A stretch of 64,000 bases of DNA from Prevotella sp. tf2-5 (GTDB lineage Bacteria > Bacteroidota > Bacteroidia > Bacteroidales > Bacteroidaceae): contig NZ_FOWK01000001.1 of NCBI RefSeq assembly GCF_900115435.1, forward strand, positions 186,001 to 250,000, written 5' to 3'. The position numbers and the translations under genes are program-made. Numbering within the stretch: position 1 is the first letter of the stretch; each line of letters begins with the position of its first letter. Shown piece by piece: positions 50,001 to 57,888 of the stretch. A model generated the notes under the pieces. It saw only the letters and a program-made list of their open reading frames with translations. It was not told where the DNA came from and did not search any database.

Positions 50001-50045
50001 CTCGTGATGGGTCGCACCATCCGTGAGAATGACGTGGAAGCATAA
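47019..50045 (+). CDS. secDF: SecD-SecF fusion protein translocase subunit
   Basis: A 1008-residue fusion that joins SecD and SecF, as is usual in Bacteroidota. The SecD part starts with one membrane segment, then GLGLDLKGGMNVILEV, a large periplasmic domain and a membrane block with LTLGTAVDANVLIYERTKEE. SecF follows (SIDFTGGRNYVVTL, later VIGYSINDKVVVFDRVRENF). It uses the proton gradient to help pull exported proteins through SecYEG. Residues about 259-285 form an Ala/Thr/Asp-rich insert (TAAAAADTTAVADTTAANSA) encoded by a short direct repeat, placed in the periplasmic domain. The gene is monocistronic, closed by the terminator at 50073. Confidence 0.96.
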   Translation: MQNKGIVKFIALVLILVCCFYLSFSFVTRYHENKAAAMGEEAGQEYLDSIMNEKVYCGIYSFKQCREMEIGLGLDLKGGMNVILEVSVPDVVDVLADHKTDAAYKKSMEEAKKEEETSQNDFISLFIKYWKQNSNGRPLAAVFATQQMKGKVSTNSTDAEVERALRAEVQSAVDNSFNVVRNRIDKFGVVQPNIQKLEGQSGRIMVEMPGIKEPERVRKLLQGSANLEFWETYNSQEIYPLLAQLNQKYAATGGEVEVADSTAAAAADTTAVADTTAANSANLAAKLAKKNDKVMDAKAKAEALKQNPLFAVFQPVPQGLAIVGYANARDTADVDKVIYSDIARQILPAECKLRWGAKAEDFGGENTKGEIFALYALKITEPNGRAPLEGDVITNAKDEFDQMGHPSVSMQMNSDGARRWSQITKQNIGRGVAIVLDDAVYSAPRILTQIDGGNSSITGNFTIEDTKDLANTLNSGKMPAPTRIVQEEVVGPSLGAQSIKQGIISFIVAFVLLMIYMVMLYGFIPGMLANMALLFNLFFTLGILTSFQAALTMPGIAGIVLTLGTAVDANVLIYERTKEELRKGHSVKESLNLGYSNAFSAIFDSNFTSLITGIILYVFGTGPIRGFATTLMIGICVSFFTAVFMTRLIYDAKMKKDKWQNLTFSTAYSRNMMQNTKFNFMGMYKKSFTIWGVAAILFIISFAVRGLSQSIDFTGGRNYVVTLDKQVPVEQVRTALAGAFINTIGENKDKEANTSVIALGTDGKTVRISTNWDIESNNPQVDDKAETILYNALKKAGFVNQSNVEAFKNPDVREGGSIISSAKVGPSVAKDITYGAIISVAIALIAIFLYILLRFRNVAYSVGSIVALTLDALIVIGFYSVLWGWVPMSLEIDQTFIGAILTVIGYSINDKVVVFDRVRENFNLYAKRDRQSLFNGSLNQTLARTINTSITTLIVLLCIFILGGDSIRSFSFAMILGVIFGTLSSIFIAAPTAFLVMGRTIRENDVEA

Positions 50046-50072
50046 GAGCATTATAGCTTACATTATTATAAC

Positions 50073-50104
50073 AGGGCTTGTCACCGTTTCCAGTGACAAG
50101 CCCT
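50073..50104. terminator. Terminator between secDF and the ATP-grasp gene
   Basis: A perfect 12-base stem, AGGGCTTGTCAC (50073-50084) with GTGACAAGCCCT (50093-50104), followed by ATTCTTTT. It serves the convergent genes. Confidence 0.85.
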
Positions 50105-50134
50105 ATTCTTTTATCCCTTTTATAAGTTGCGACG

Positions 50135-51820
50135 CTATTTGCTGACCACCATCATCTGGGAATCGCCGGGACGGGGAGCCTCGATGCAGAGTCCGGCGGC
50201 ATGAAGGATGATCTCCATACCCTCGATGCCGTAGGGCAGGTGGCAGTAGGTGCTCTCTGGTATGTAGACGCGGGCTCCCTCACGCAGCTTATCGAAGAAG
50301 ACGAACATCTGCTGAAGCAGACTCTCCACATCGCGGAACGACTCCTGCCGGCTGATGTCCAACAAGCCCTGCTCATAACTGTCATAAACCGTAGCCAGCT
50401 GACTGCCGCCGACCACCGTAGCATGTTCAGACTCCTCGTTGCTGTCGCTGAACACGAGCGTGCTGTTACAAAGGTCTATCCTGTTCAGTTGCTCTTCCAG
50501 TGGCAGGCGTTCCACCTGACAGTCCTCTGTCGCTTTCAGCTCGTTGAGGAGCATCTGCGGATAGTCCGTTTCCAGTTTGTGCAGGAACAGACAGTCTGCC
50601 TTCACCTGCTGCTCGTCTTCACTGATCAGGTAGATGATACCCCCCGCTGTCTCCAGGTCACGAGTACGGGCAATAGTGGGTTCTCCCGCCATACGCTCCA
50701 ATGACGCGCCATAGAAGCTTTTCAAGTGTTTTACCAGTTGTAGGATGGGAGCAGATTGCAGGTTCACGTCATTGGCCACTATCAGACTCTTAACCATAGC
50801 CTTACGTTTAGGGCGATAAGGCTTCTTAGCCTCCTGCTCGAACTTCTCAGGATAGAGGTAAGCGTCCAGATGGACATCCGTCTCGTGGTGTCCGAAAATC
50901 TGCTCGATATAGTAACGCGACATGCTGGCACCCATCGGGCGGCAGTTCACCTCGACAAGCACAGGTCCGCGCTCGTCAACGATATACTCGCCGTGCACCG
51001 CTCCCCATTCTATACCGATAGCGTCCAGCACCTGATAAGCATATCGGATGAGACGGGAATGCCCCACATTAAGATGATTGACCGACTCCGTATTCTCATA
51101 CAGGTTACTGCCATTCATGGCAAGCTTATTATATTGCCACATAGAAGCGAGTCGGTGCCTTCCCCGGCTCGATACCGTGTTCACGATATACTCCTTGCCG
51201 ATGATGCGCTCTTGTATGAGGATATCGCTAAAATACTCATTCTCCTTGGCAAGAGCCAACAAACGACGCACTGCCGCCAGTGTCTCCTCGAGTCCCTCAC
51301 AGAAGAGCACACCCTGAGTACCTGCCCCTCGTGTGGGCTTCACGACGACATGCGGGGTGCCCAGTTCCTCATAGAAAGCCTTTGCCCCCTCCTCACTATT
51401 CACAATGCGACCACGGATGTAACGTATGCCATAATCTGCCAGAGCCTGATGCATCTCACCTTTTTTGGTCATCTTGCCGATGTTAGCCCATTTGTTGCCA
51501 CGCAGTCCTAAATCGCTGGCGAGCCGTGTAGCCAGCTCCACACCAAAATCACTGCCAGCAATGACCAGTAGCGGGTCATATTTCCGCACCTCCTCAAGCA
51601 CCTCCTCGTAGTTAGGATTCTCATCGATGACAGGCACCTCTTCCGGCAGACGGATCAAGAACATCTCCTTTACCTGACGGAATGTCTCACGGTCTTCGTC
51701 CGTACCAAGCGATGGAGCAACCACAGCCACAGGCTGATAGCCTCTTGCCCTCACGTCATCAATCAGATTAAATCCTGTTGAGAAAGGCTCTACAATTACG
51801 ATACTTCTTTTCTTTTTCAT
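50135..51820 (-). CDS. ATP-grasp ligase with uncharacterised C-terminal domain
   Basis: A 561-residue protein. Residues 1-110 form the pre-ATP-grasp domain (SIVIVEPFSTGFNLIDDVRARG). The ATP-grasp core follows, with VVVKPTRGAGTQGV, ILIQERIIGKEYIVN, GAVHGEYIVDERGPVLVEVNCRPMG (metal-binding Glu and Asn). Residues about 340-561 are a further region of unclear fold, with ISEDEQQVKADCLFLHKLE and a final IPESTYCHLPYGIEGMEIIL. ATP-grasp ligases of this type join a carboxylate to an amine, such as in dipeptide or amino-acid amide synthesis. No partner enzyme is adjacent, so the substrate is unknown. Its own promoter (TATATTTG on the minus strand) is at 51885-51892. Confidence 0.78.
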   Translation of the reverse strand: MKKKRSIVIVEPFSTGFNLIDDVRARGYQPVAVVAPSLGTDEDRETFRQVKEMFLIRLPEEVPVIDENPNYEEVLEEVRKYDPLLVIAGSDFGVELATRLASDLGLRGNKWANIGKMTKKGEMHQALADYGIRYIRGRIVNSEEGAKAFYEELGTPHVVVKPTRGAGTQGVLFCEGLEETLAAVRRLLALAKENEYFSDILIQERIIGKEYIVNTVSSRGRHRLASMWQYNKLAMNGSNLYENTESVNHLNVGHSRLIRYAYQVLDAIGIEWGAVHGEYIVDERGPVLVEVNCRPMGASMSRYYIEQIFGHHETDVHLDAYLYPEKFEQEAKKPYRPKRKAMVKSLIVANDVNLQSAPILQLVKHLKSFYGASLERMAGEPTIARTRDLETAGGIIYLISEDEQQVKADCLFLHKLETDYPQMLLNELKATEDCQVERLPLEEQLNRIDLCNSTLVFSDSNEESEHATVVGGSQLATVYDSYEQGLLDISRQESFRDVESLLQQMFVFFDKLREGARVYIPESTYCHLPYGIEGMEIILHAAGLCIEAPRPGDSQMMVVSK

Positions 51821-51884
51821 AGTATTTATAATTATAGTTCGTATATCTGTTCAATCTTTACACTCGTATTGTTCTATTTGATTG

Positions 51885-51892
51885 CAAATATA
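51885..51892 (-). promoter_or_regulatory. -7 promoter box of the ATP-grasp gene
   Basis: TATATTTG on the minus strand, 65 bases before the ATG. Confidence 0.45.
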
Positions 51893-51942
51893 CAAAAAAA
51901 ATCTTTTTCTCCCCATTTCCTGCAAGAAAACTATTCACCCAG

Positions 51943-53004
51943 TTAACTATTTTTCTTGTAGCTCTGTACAGCCCAACAGCCCATCAGTGTACCAATGCTC
52001 GCAAGGGCTAAGACCTGGTGGAATGTTTCATGCAGACCTCCGCCGCGAATAAAAATGGTACGGATAGCATCGATGAAATAGTGCATGGGATTGATATAGG
52101 TGGTCAGATAAGCCCACTGGGGCATAGAGCGTGTTGGAGTGAAAAGTCCCGAAAGCAGCATAATGCTCACCACGAAGAACCACATCACGAACATCGCCTG
52201 CTGCATGGTGTCGGAGTAGTTGGACACAATAAGTCCGAACGACGAGAAGAACAGTGCCAACAGCATGGCAAGCACGTAGATGAGCCAAACGGGACCTGCT
52301 GGAGTGATGCCATAGACGAGCCAGGCTAACAGCAAGCATACGGTGATGACAAACAGCGCGATGAGCCAGTAAGGGATGAGTTTAGCGAGGATGAACGACC
52401 ACTTAGAAACGGGCGTGACGTTGATCTGTTCGATGGTACCAGTCTCTTTTTCGCCAACGATATTAAGTGTGGGCAGGAAGCCCGTCATCAGCATCATCAC
52501 AATGGCAAAAAGCGCGGGAATCATGAAGAGTTTGTAGTTCTGACCTTTGTTGTACAAGTTGAGAGTTGACAGTTGAGAGTTGACCATTGACAGTTGGGAG
52601 TGTGGCATACTATGCTGGCGCGAGGTGACGATCTGCGATAGATAGGCCGACCCCATCGCCCCCTTGGTGCCGTTGACGGCATTGGCAGCGATGAGATACT
52701 TGCCGTCACGAATCTCGAGGATGACATCCGCCCTACCCTTCTCAATGTCTTTCATCGCCTCAGCGTAGGTGGCCTTCTGTCCACCGAAGATGAAATAGTT
52801 AGAGGCAGCAACCTGCTGTACCAACCGCTGCGACTCCACAGTGTGGTCAATGTCAACCACATCCACCACGATGTTCTTCACCTCCATCTGCATCACCCAC
52901 GGCATGACACACATGATCACGATGGGGAACATGATAATGAGTTTGGGAAGAAACGCATTGCGGCGTATCTGCAGGAACTCTTTCTGTATGAGATACTTTA
53001 TCAT
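51943..53004 (-). CDS. ABC-2 type permease, YbhR-like (last gene of exporter operon)
   Basis: A 353-residue permease with an N-terminal membrane segment (LPKLIIMFPIVIMCVMPWVM), a long periplasmic loop to about residue 160 and five further segments. Marks of the ABC-2 fold are GEKETGTIEQINVTPVSKW and the ending MPQWAYLTTYINPMHYFIDAIRTIFIRGGG. Residues about 133-149 are a low-complexity insert (HSQLSMVNSQLSTLN) encoded by the same CAACTCTCAACT-type repeat found in intergenic DNA of this window. It pairs with the next upstream permease to form the membrane part of a drug or metabolite exporter. Confidence 0.88.
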   Translation of the reverse strand: MIKYLIQKEFLQIRRNAFLPKLIIMFPIVIMCVMPWVMQMEVKNIVVDVVDIDHTVESQRLVQQVAASNYFIFGGQKATYAEAMKDIEKGRADVILEIRDGKYLIAANAVNGTKGAMGSAYLSQIVTSRQHSMPHSQLSMVNSQLSTLNLYNKGQNYKLFMIPALFAIVMMLMTGFLPTLNIVGEKETGTIEQINVTPVSKWSFILAKLIPYWLIALFVITVCLLLAWLVYGITPAGPVWLIYVLAMLLALFFSSFGLIVSNYSDTMQQAMFVMWFFVVSIMLLSGLFTPTRSMPQWAYLTTYINPMHYFIDAIRTIFIRGGGLHETFHQVLALASIGTLMGCWAVQSYKKNS

Positions 53005-53033
53005 AATTAGGAATTAGGAATTAGAAATTATGA
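53005..53033 (-). repeat. AATTAGGAATTAG short tandem repeat between the permease genes
   Basis: The 29-base gap is made of AATTAGGAATTAGGAATTAGAAATTA, another simple intergenic repeat. No promoter is evident. Confidence 0.5.
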
Positions 53034-54092
53034 TTACTCCAGGCGCTGCTTGAACTTCTTCAAGGCAATGGTCAGCAGCACCGCCGTCATACCTGCCAGC
53101 ACAGCCACCTCGCGAGCCACATCACCTATACCCACACCCATAATCATCAACTTACGCATAGCCTCGATATAGTAGCGTGGTGGCACAATAGCAGCCAGCC
53201 ACCGCAGCACTTGTGGCATCGATTCTACGGGAAACAGCATGCCCGACAGCATCACCACAGGCATGAGCAGCACCATCGCTGAAAGCAGTAGGGCAACGAG
53301 TTGTGTCTGTGCCACGTTGGAGATGAGCAGTCCCAGCGAGAGCGCCAGCAGGATATAGAGGGTGCTCACAGCCAGAATCCAGAATAGCGAACCAGCCAAA
53401 GGCACGCCCAGCACAAAACGTGCCATCAGGAGGATGGTGATGAGGATGGCGAAGGCAAGCATCAGATAGGGCACCGCCTTGGCAATGATCACCATCAGAG
53501 GCTTGACAGGTGATACCAACAACACCTCCATCGTACCTTTCTCTTTCTCGCGCACAATCGATATTGAGGTCATCATGGCACAGATGAGCATCAGCAGCAT
53601 ACCCATGATGGCGGGTACGAAGTTGTAGGCTGACTTCATCTGCGGATTGTAGAGCATTTTGGAGTTTACCATGCTGCCCTGCATGTTTGCCAGCACGCCC
53701 TGCGCATAGTTCGTCCACTGCGCTGCCATGTTGGGGTCGGAGCCGTCCACTATCAGCTGAATACCGTCCTTTTTGCTGGCGAAATCGTGTGAGAACACCA
53801 TGGCCATATCAGCCTTCTGACTGCGAATGAGTTGCTCGCCCTCCTGTGGGGTGCTCACCGTCTGCGTGATGACAAAATATTCCGATTGTGCCAACCGCTC
53901 AACAGCCTGCTGTGTACGGGGCGACATCTCGGAGGTGACCACCACCGTGCGCACATTTTTCACATCAGTGGTAATGGCAAAACCGAAGAGCAGCATCATC
54001 ACCACTGGCATTCCGAAGAGTATCAGCATCGTACGCTTGTCACGCAGGATATGCTTGGTTTCCTTGATTACAAATGCTATAAACTGTTTCAT
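53034..54092 (-). CDS. ABC-2 type permease, YbhS-like
   Basis: A 352-residue permease, start MKQFIAFVIKETKHILRD (a longer frame to 54143 would overlap the ATPase gene). Six membrane segments with a large periplasmic loop after the first (ITTDVKNVRTVVVT to about residue 150), REKEKGTMEVLLVSPVKP, and the closing MPQVLRWLAAIVPPRYYIEAMR. It begins four bases after the ATPase gene ends. It should form a heterodimer with the second permease and be driven by the two-domain ATPase. Confidence 0.9.
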   Translation of the reverse strand: MKQFIAFVIKETKHILRDKRTMLILFGMPVVMMLLFGFAITTDVKNVRTVVVTSEMSPRTQQAVERLAQSEYFVITQTVSTPQEGEQLIRSQKADMAMVFSHDFASKKDGIQLIVDGSDPNMAAQWTNYAQGVLANMQGSMVNSKMLYNPQMKSAYNFVPAIMGMLLMLICAMMTSISIVREKEKGTMEVLLVSPVKPLMVIIAKAVPYLMLAFAILITILLMARFVLGVPLAGSLFWILAVSTLYILLALSLGLLISNVAQTQLVALLLSAMVLLMPVVMLSGMLFPVESMPQVLRWLAAIVPPRYYIEAMRKLMIMGVGIGDVAREVAVLAGMTAVLLTIALKKFKQRLE

Positions 54093-54096
54093 ACGC

Positions 54097-55563
54097 TTAA
54101 TCACTTGAACGAGTGGCTTGACGAGCCAGATAGGTAAACACATGGTCCATATCAGGTTGGTGGAAACGCTGTTTCAGTTCATCTGGTGTACCAAGTGCGC
54201 TGATTTTGCCATCCACCATGATGGAGATGCGATCACAATACTCCGCCTCGTCCATATAGTGAGTGGTCACGAAGACCGTGATGCCACGACGGGCAGCGTC
54301 ATAGATGAGTTCCCAGAACTGACGACGCGTGGCGGGATCGACGCCACCCGTTGGCTCGTCGAGGAACACCACACCAGGCTCATGGAAGATAGAAACGGAG
54401 AAGGCCAGTTTCTGCTTCCATCCCAATGGCAGCGAGCCAACGAGGTCGTTCTTGTGCTCCGTGAACTTCAGGCGTTCCATGAGTTCATCAGTCTTGCGGC
54501 GAATCTCATCGTCCTTCATGCCGTAGATGCCGGCAAAGAGACGGATATTCTCCGCTACCGTTAGGTCTTCGTAGAGCGAGAACTTCTGCGACATGTAGCC
54601 GATATGTTTCTTGATCTCTTCATGCTGCGTGCGGATGTCGTAGCCCACGACGGTTCCTGTGCCACTGGTGGGCTGGTTCAGTCCTGTCAACATGTGCATC
54701 GCCGTCGTCTTGCCGGCACCGTTGGCACCCAGGAATCCAAATATCTCACCCTTCTTAACACTGAACGAGATGTCATCAACGGCATGGAAATCGCCAAAGG
54801 CTTTTACCAGATGCTCTACTTCAATGACATTCTCACTTGAACCTTGAACCTTGAACCTTGAACCATCCTCGATACCTGGCGGATTGAAAATACTGGCAAA
54901 CTGGGTGAGGATATCATCAGGAGTGCCGATGCCGTGTACATGCCCATGATCCAGGAAAGCCACGCGCTCACAGCAACGCACCTCATCGAGATAAGGTGTT
55001 GAGGCCACAATGGTAATTCCACTTTCCTTCAGCATCAGCAGCATCTCCCACAACTCCTTACGGCTCACGGGGTCAACACCCGTGGTAGGCTCGTCGAGGA
55101 AGAGGACACTGGGCTGGTGTACCAATGCACACGAGAGCGCCAGTTTCTGTTTCATTCCCCCCGAGAGAGCTCCAGCCTTACGGTCTTTGAAGCGTTCTAT
55201 CTGACTATAGATAGCCTTGATAGAGTCATAACCCTCATCAACGGTAGTACCGAAAAGCGTAGCAAAGAAATGGAGGTTCTCCTCAATGGTGAGGTCTTGG
55301 TAGAGCGAGAACTTACCCGGCATATATCCCACCCTACTGCGCACCTCATGCATCTGCTTCACCACATCGTAGCCATCTACCGTCACCGTACCCGCATCAG
55401 GCAGCAACAGCGAGCAGAGGATGCGGAACAGTGATGTCTTGCCGGCGCCATCGGGACCAATCAGTCCGAAGACCTCGCCCTTGCTGACAGCAAACGACAC
55501 ATCGCAGAGAGCCTGTACCCGCCCATACGACTTGCTGATATTCTTTACCTCTATTGCGTTCAT
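54097..55563 (-). CDS. Two-domain ABC exporter ATPase, YbhF-like
   Basis: A 488-residue protein with two nucleotide-binding domains. In NBD1: GPDGAGKTSLF (Walker A), GALSGGMKQKLALS (signature), LFLDEPTTGVDP (Walker B). In NBD2: GANGAGKTTAMH, GSLPLGWKQKLAFS and VFLDEPTGGVDP. The NBD2 signature is weakened (LPLGW in place of LSGGM). Residues about 231-242 of the linker are GSRFKVQGSSENV, encoded by a GGTTCAAGGTTCAAG tandem repeat at 54838-54870. Its start overlaps the HlyD stop (ATGA). It energises the two permeases. Confidence 0.92.
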   Translation of the reverse strand: MNAIEVKNISKSYGRVQALCDVSFAVSKGEVFGLIGPDGAGKTSLFRILCSLLLPDAGTVTVDGYDVVKQMHEVRSRVGYMPGKFSLYQDLTIEENLHFFATLFGTTVDEGYDSIKAIYSQIERFKDRKAGALSGGMKQKLALSCALVHQPSVLFLDEPTTGVDPVSRKELWEMLLMLKESGITIVASTPYLDEVRCCERVAFLDHGHVHGIGTPDDILTQFASIFNPPGIEDGSRFKVQGSSENVIEVEHLVKAFGDFHAVDDISFSVKKGEIFGFLGANGAGKTTAMHMLTGLNQPTSGTGTVVGYDIRTQHEEIKKHIGYMSQKFSLYEDLTVAENIRLFAGIYGMKDDEIRRKTDELMERLKFTEHKNDLVGSLPLGWKQKLAFSVSIFHEPGVVFLDEPTGGVDPATRRQFWELIYDAARRGITVFVTTHYMDEAEYCDRISIMVDGKISALGTPDELKQRFHQPDMDHVFTYLARQATRSSD

Positions 55564-56450
55564 AGCTTCACTTCGCCATACATTCCAATCTTCACGAATC
55601 CGTCGTTTTTGACAGCCACCTTGACGGCATATACCAGATCGGCACGCTCATCGTCAGTGAGGATCGTCTTGGGCGTAAACTCAGAGCGAGAGGATATCCA
55701 GCTGATAGTGCCAACATACTCCTTGCGCTGTCCGTCGCCATAGTCGGCAAACACCTTTACCTGCTGACCTATCTTGATATTCTGCAACTGTGCCGAAGTA
55801 ACGTATGCACGCAAGTACATCGACTCGGTATCAGCTATCTTAAACAGCGGTTTGCCCACACTCACAAACTCACCTCGCTCCACATATTTCTCGAGCACAG
55901 TACCCTTTGTGGGAGTCATGACGTGGCACTTACGCAGCATATCCTGCAACTGTGCTTTCTGCACATCAGCAGTCGAAAGTTGAGAGTTGAGTGTTGAGAG
56001 TTGAGTGCTCAGCGATGATATCTGCGCATCCAACTGTTTCTGTAGCACCTTCACCTGACTCGCAGCATCGTCGAGCATCTTTGAGGGGGCAGCCCCATCA
56101 GCTACCAGTTCGCGGTAGCGCTGCTCGTCTTGCCTGGCCTTAGCCAGCTGCTGGCGTGTAGCTGCGATCTGTCGTTCCATATCAGGTTTCTGACTCTGAT
56201 ACACTGCCTTGGTAGCATCCATCTGCTGAATCTTCAGCCACGTCTGCGTGGTGTCAATAAGTCCCACCTGACGGGCTGCCTCAATCTTGTCGCCCTCGTT
56301 CACATCGAAAGACAACAATGCCCCACTCTGTTCGGCAAACACGGTTGTCTCGGTTGCCTCGAAGACACCTGTAGCATCATATACTTTCTCGTTGTTTCCG
56401 CAGGCAGACATCATCAGCACCACACCTGCCAGTAAATATATCTTTTTCAT
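55560..56450 (-). CDS. HlyD-family periplasmic adaptor lipoprotein, YbhG-like
   Basis: A 296-residue lipoprotein (lipobox MSAC). A biotinyl-lipoyl-like half (GVFEATETTVFAEQSGALL, VNEGDKIEAA) is followed by a coiled-coil hairpin, the second lipoyl half (VMTPTKGTVLEKYVERGEFV) and a beta-barrel domain (GQQVKVFADYG). The middle of the hairpin, residues about 145-158, is LSTQLSTLNSQLST, encoded by a simple TTGAGAGTTGAG repeat. It bridges the inner-membrane ABC complex and TolC. The start lies a few bases after the TolC stop. Confidence 0.9.
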   Translation of the reverse strand: MKKIYLLAGVVLMMSACGNNEKVYDATGVFEATETTVFAEQSGALLSFDVNEGDKIEAARQVGLIDTTQTWLKIQQMDATKAVYQSQKPDMERQIAATRQQLAKARQDEQRYRELVADGAAPSKMLDDAASQVKVLQKQLDAQISSLSTQLSTLNSQLSTADVQKAQLQDMLRKCHVMTPTKGTVLEKYVERGEFVSVGKPLFKIADTESMYLRAYVTSAQLQNIKIGQQVKVFADYGDGQRKEYVGTISWISSRSEFTPKTILTDDERADLVYAVKVAVKNDGFVKIGMYGEVKL

Positions 56451-56454
56451 ATGC

Positions 56455-57729
56455 CTAATTATTTGTCGTATATTTGTTATCGTATATCTCTTTCAGCATC
56501 TCAATCTCATGCACCGACTGCTGCACACAGGCAGCATTCTCCTGATTGATCTCGCGCACCAAGTCGTTCACGTCGATAATACCATGTGCCAGTTTCGATT
56601 CTGCCGCTTTTCTCACAGCCTGGCGCAGTAAGATAATCTCTCCATCGCGGACCATCAGTTTCTGGTAGCGTTCTATGTTCTCGCGCTGCTGAATCTGTTC
56701 CAAGTTGTTATTGAAGAGGAACACCTCCCGGCTGTTTTCCGTCATATCACGCTGCAACTGCAGTTTTGCCTTGTCATTCTTGCGGGTATAGAGGGCACCA
56801 ATGTTCCATGTCACACGTGCGCCGATGATGCCGTTCAGGCTCCACTTGTGGTGCATCATGTCCTCAAACATATTCAAGCCAGGATAACCATAGTAACCCT
56901 GAGCAAACACACCTACTTTCGGCATCAGCGCAGCGTCGAGAGCCTTCTCCTGAGCATTCAGCACACCTATCTGTGCATCCAGCGCCTTCAGTTCTGGTCT
57001 CTGGTTATCTGCCGTCATACTTCTGCCATCAGCCTTCACTTGTGGTTTCTGAACGGCTTTTACCTCCATACCACAGAATGTACTCAGCATTCTCAATAGC
57101 ATCTGCTTCTGCGATATTAGCTCGGTGGCTTTCTGCACCGCATTGAGTCGCTCTGCCTTCACATTCTGCAGGTCGCTCTCGGCTGCTGTACCACGCTTAG
57201 TCATCGACTCCAATTTGCGCTCGTTGCCTGCCAGCAGCGTCTGCAAGTCACTATTCAATTTGATCTGCTCGTCGATTAGTAACAGCCCGAAATACATCTC
57301 GTTCACCCGCTTGCGAACTTGATAGATATTGACTTCGTTCTGTGCCTCCTGCATCTTACCCTGTTCACGGGCTATACGTTTCTGACTGCCTATGACACCA
57401 CCATCATAGATGGTCTGCTGCACATCAATGCCCATGCGGTACTGATCCTTCTTCAGCCCCTTCATATCGATGCCCATACCGCTCATCATCGTTTTCATCT
57501 CATCGGGCCACCCTGTCACATCACTCTGATACGTGGCTTGCACCGATGCAGACACTTGCGGTAGCCATCCTTTCTGGATATTGGCGACCGTCAACTGTGT
57601 GGTCTTCTCGATAAGTCCATACTGACGAATCAGAGGATAATTCTTTTCTGCTGCCTGCTGACACTCTTCCAGCGTCTGTCCCAGTGCCAGCATCGGCAGC
57701 ATCGTCAAAGCTAAAACCAATTTCTTCAT
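56455..57729 (-). CDS. TolC-family outer membrane efflux protein
   Basis: A 424-residue protein, start MKKLVLALTMLPMLALGQ with a signal peptide (the frame extends to 57759, before the promoter box). The helical TolC pattern is present: LEECQQAAEKNYPLI, NIQKGWLPQVSASVQATY, LNAVQKATELISQKQMLLR, GIIDVNDLVREINQENAA. It is the first gene of the exporter operon and provides its outer-membrane channel. The promoter box TACTTTTG lies at 57757-57764 on the minus strand, back to back with the AraC gene. Confidence 0.9.
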   Translation of the reverse strand: MKKLVLALTMLPMLALGQTLEECQQAAEKNYPLIRQYGLIEKTTQLTVANIQKGWLPQVSASVQATYQSDVTGWPDEMKTMMSGMGIDMKGLKKDQYRMGIDVQQTIYDGGVIGSQKRIAREQGKMQEAQNEVNIYQVRKRVNEMYFGLLLIDEQIKLNSDLQTLLAGNERKLESMTKRGTAAESDLQNVKAERLNAVQKATELISQKQMLLRMLSTFCGMEVKAVQKPQVKADGRSMTADNQRPELKALDAQIGVLNAQEKALDAALMPKVGVFAQGYYGYPGLNMFEDMMHHKWSLNGIIGARVTWNIGALYTRKNDKAKLQLQRDMTENSREVFLFNNNLEQIQQRENIERYQKLMVRDGEIILLRQAVRKAAESKLAHGIIDVNDLVREINQENAACVQQSVHEIEMLKEIYDNKYTTNN

Positions 57730-57756
57730 ATCATCTTTATCATTGAATTCTGAGTG

Positions 57757-57764
57757 CAAAAGTA
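57757..57764 (-). promoter_or_regulatory. -7 promoter box of the TolC-HlyD-ABC operon
   Basis: TACTTTTG on the minus strand, 28 bases before the TolC start. No TTTG -33 is seen, which would fit control by an activator such as the adjacent AraC protein. Confidence 0.5.
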
Positions 57765-57861
57765 CGATGTTTTTTTCATCGTAATATTATCTGTAAGAAT
57801 GAAGAAATGTCCTTTTTGTTCGATTGATATAAAAATAGAGCATCATTTCGCAGAAAATGAT

Positions 57862-57869
57862 TATCTTTG
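57862..57869 (+). promoter_or_regulatory. -7 promoter box of the AraC gene
   Basis: TATCTTTG, 20 bases before the ATG at 57889. It excludes the upstream ATG at 57754 as the true start. Confidence 0.5.
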
Positions 57870-57888
57870 CCAACAAAAAGAACTGATT

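Noticed and set aside
50756..51511. A 251-codon plus-strand frame opposite the ATP-grasp gene
   Set aside because: The minus strand carries clear ATP-grasp motifs, and the plus frame has no promoter or family likeness.
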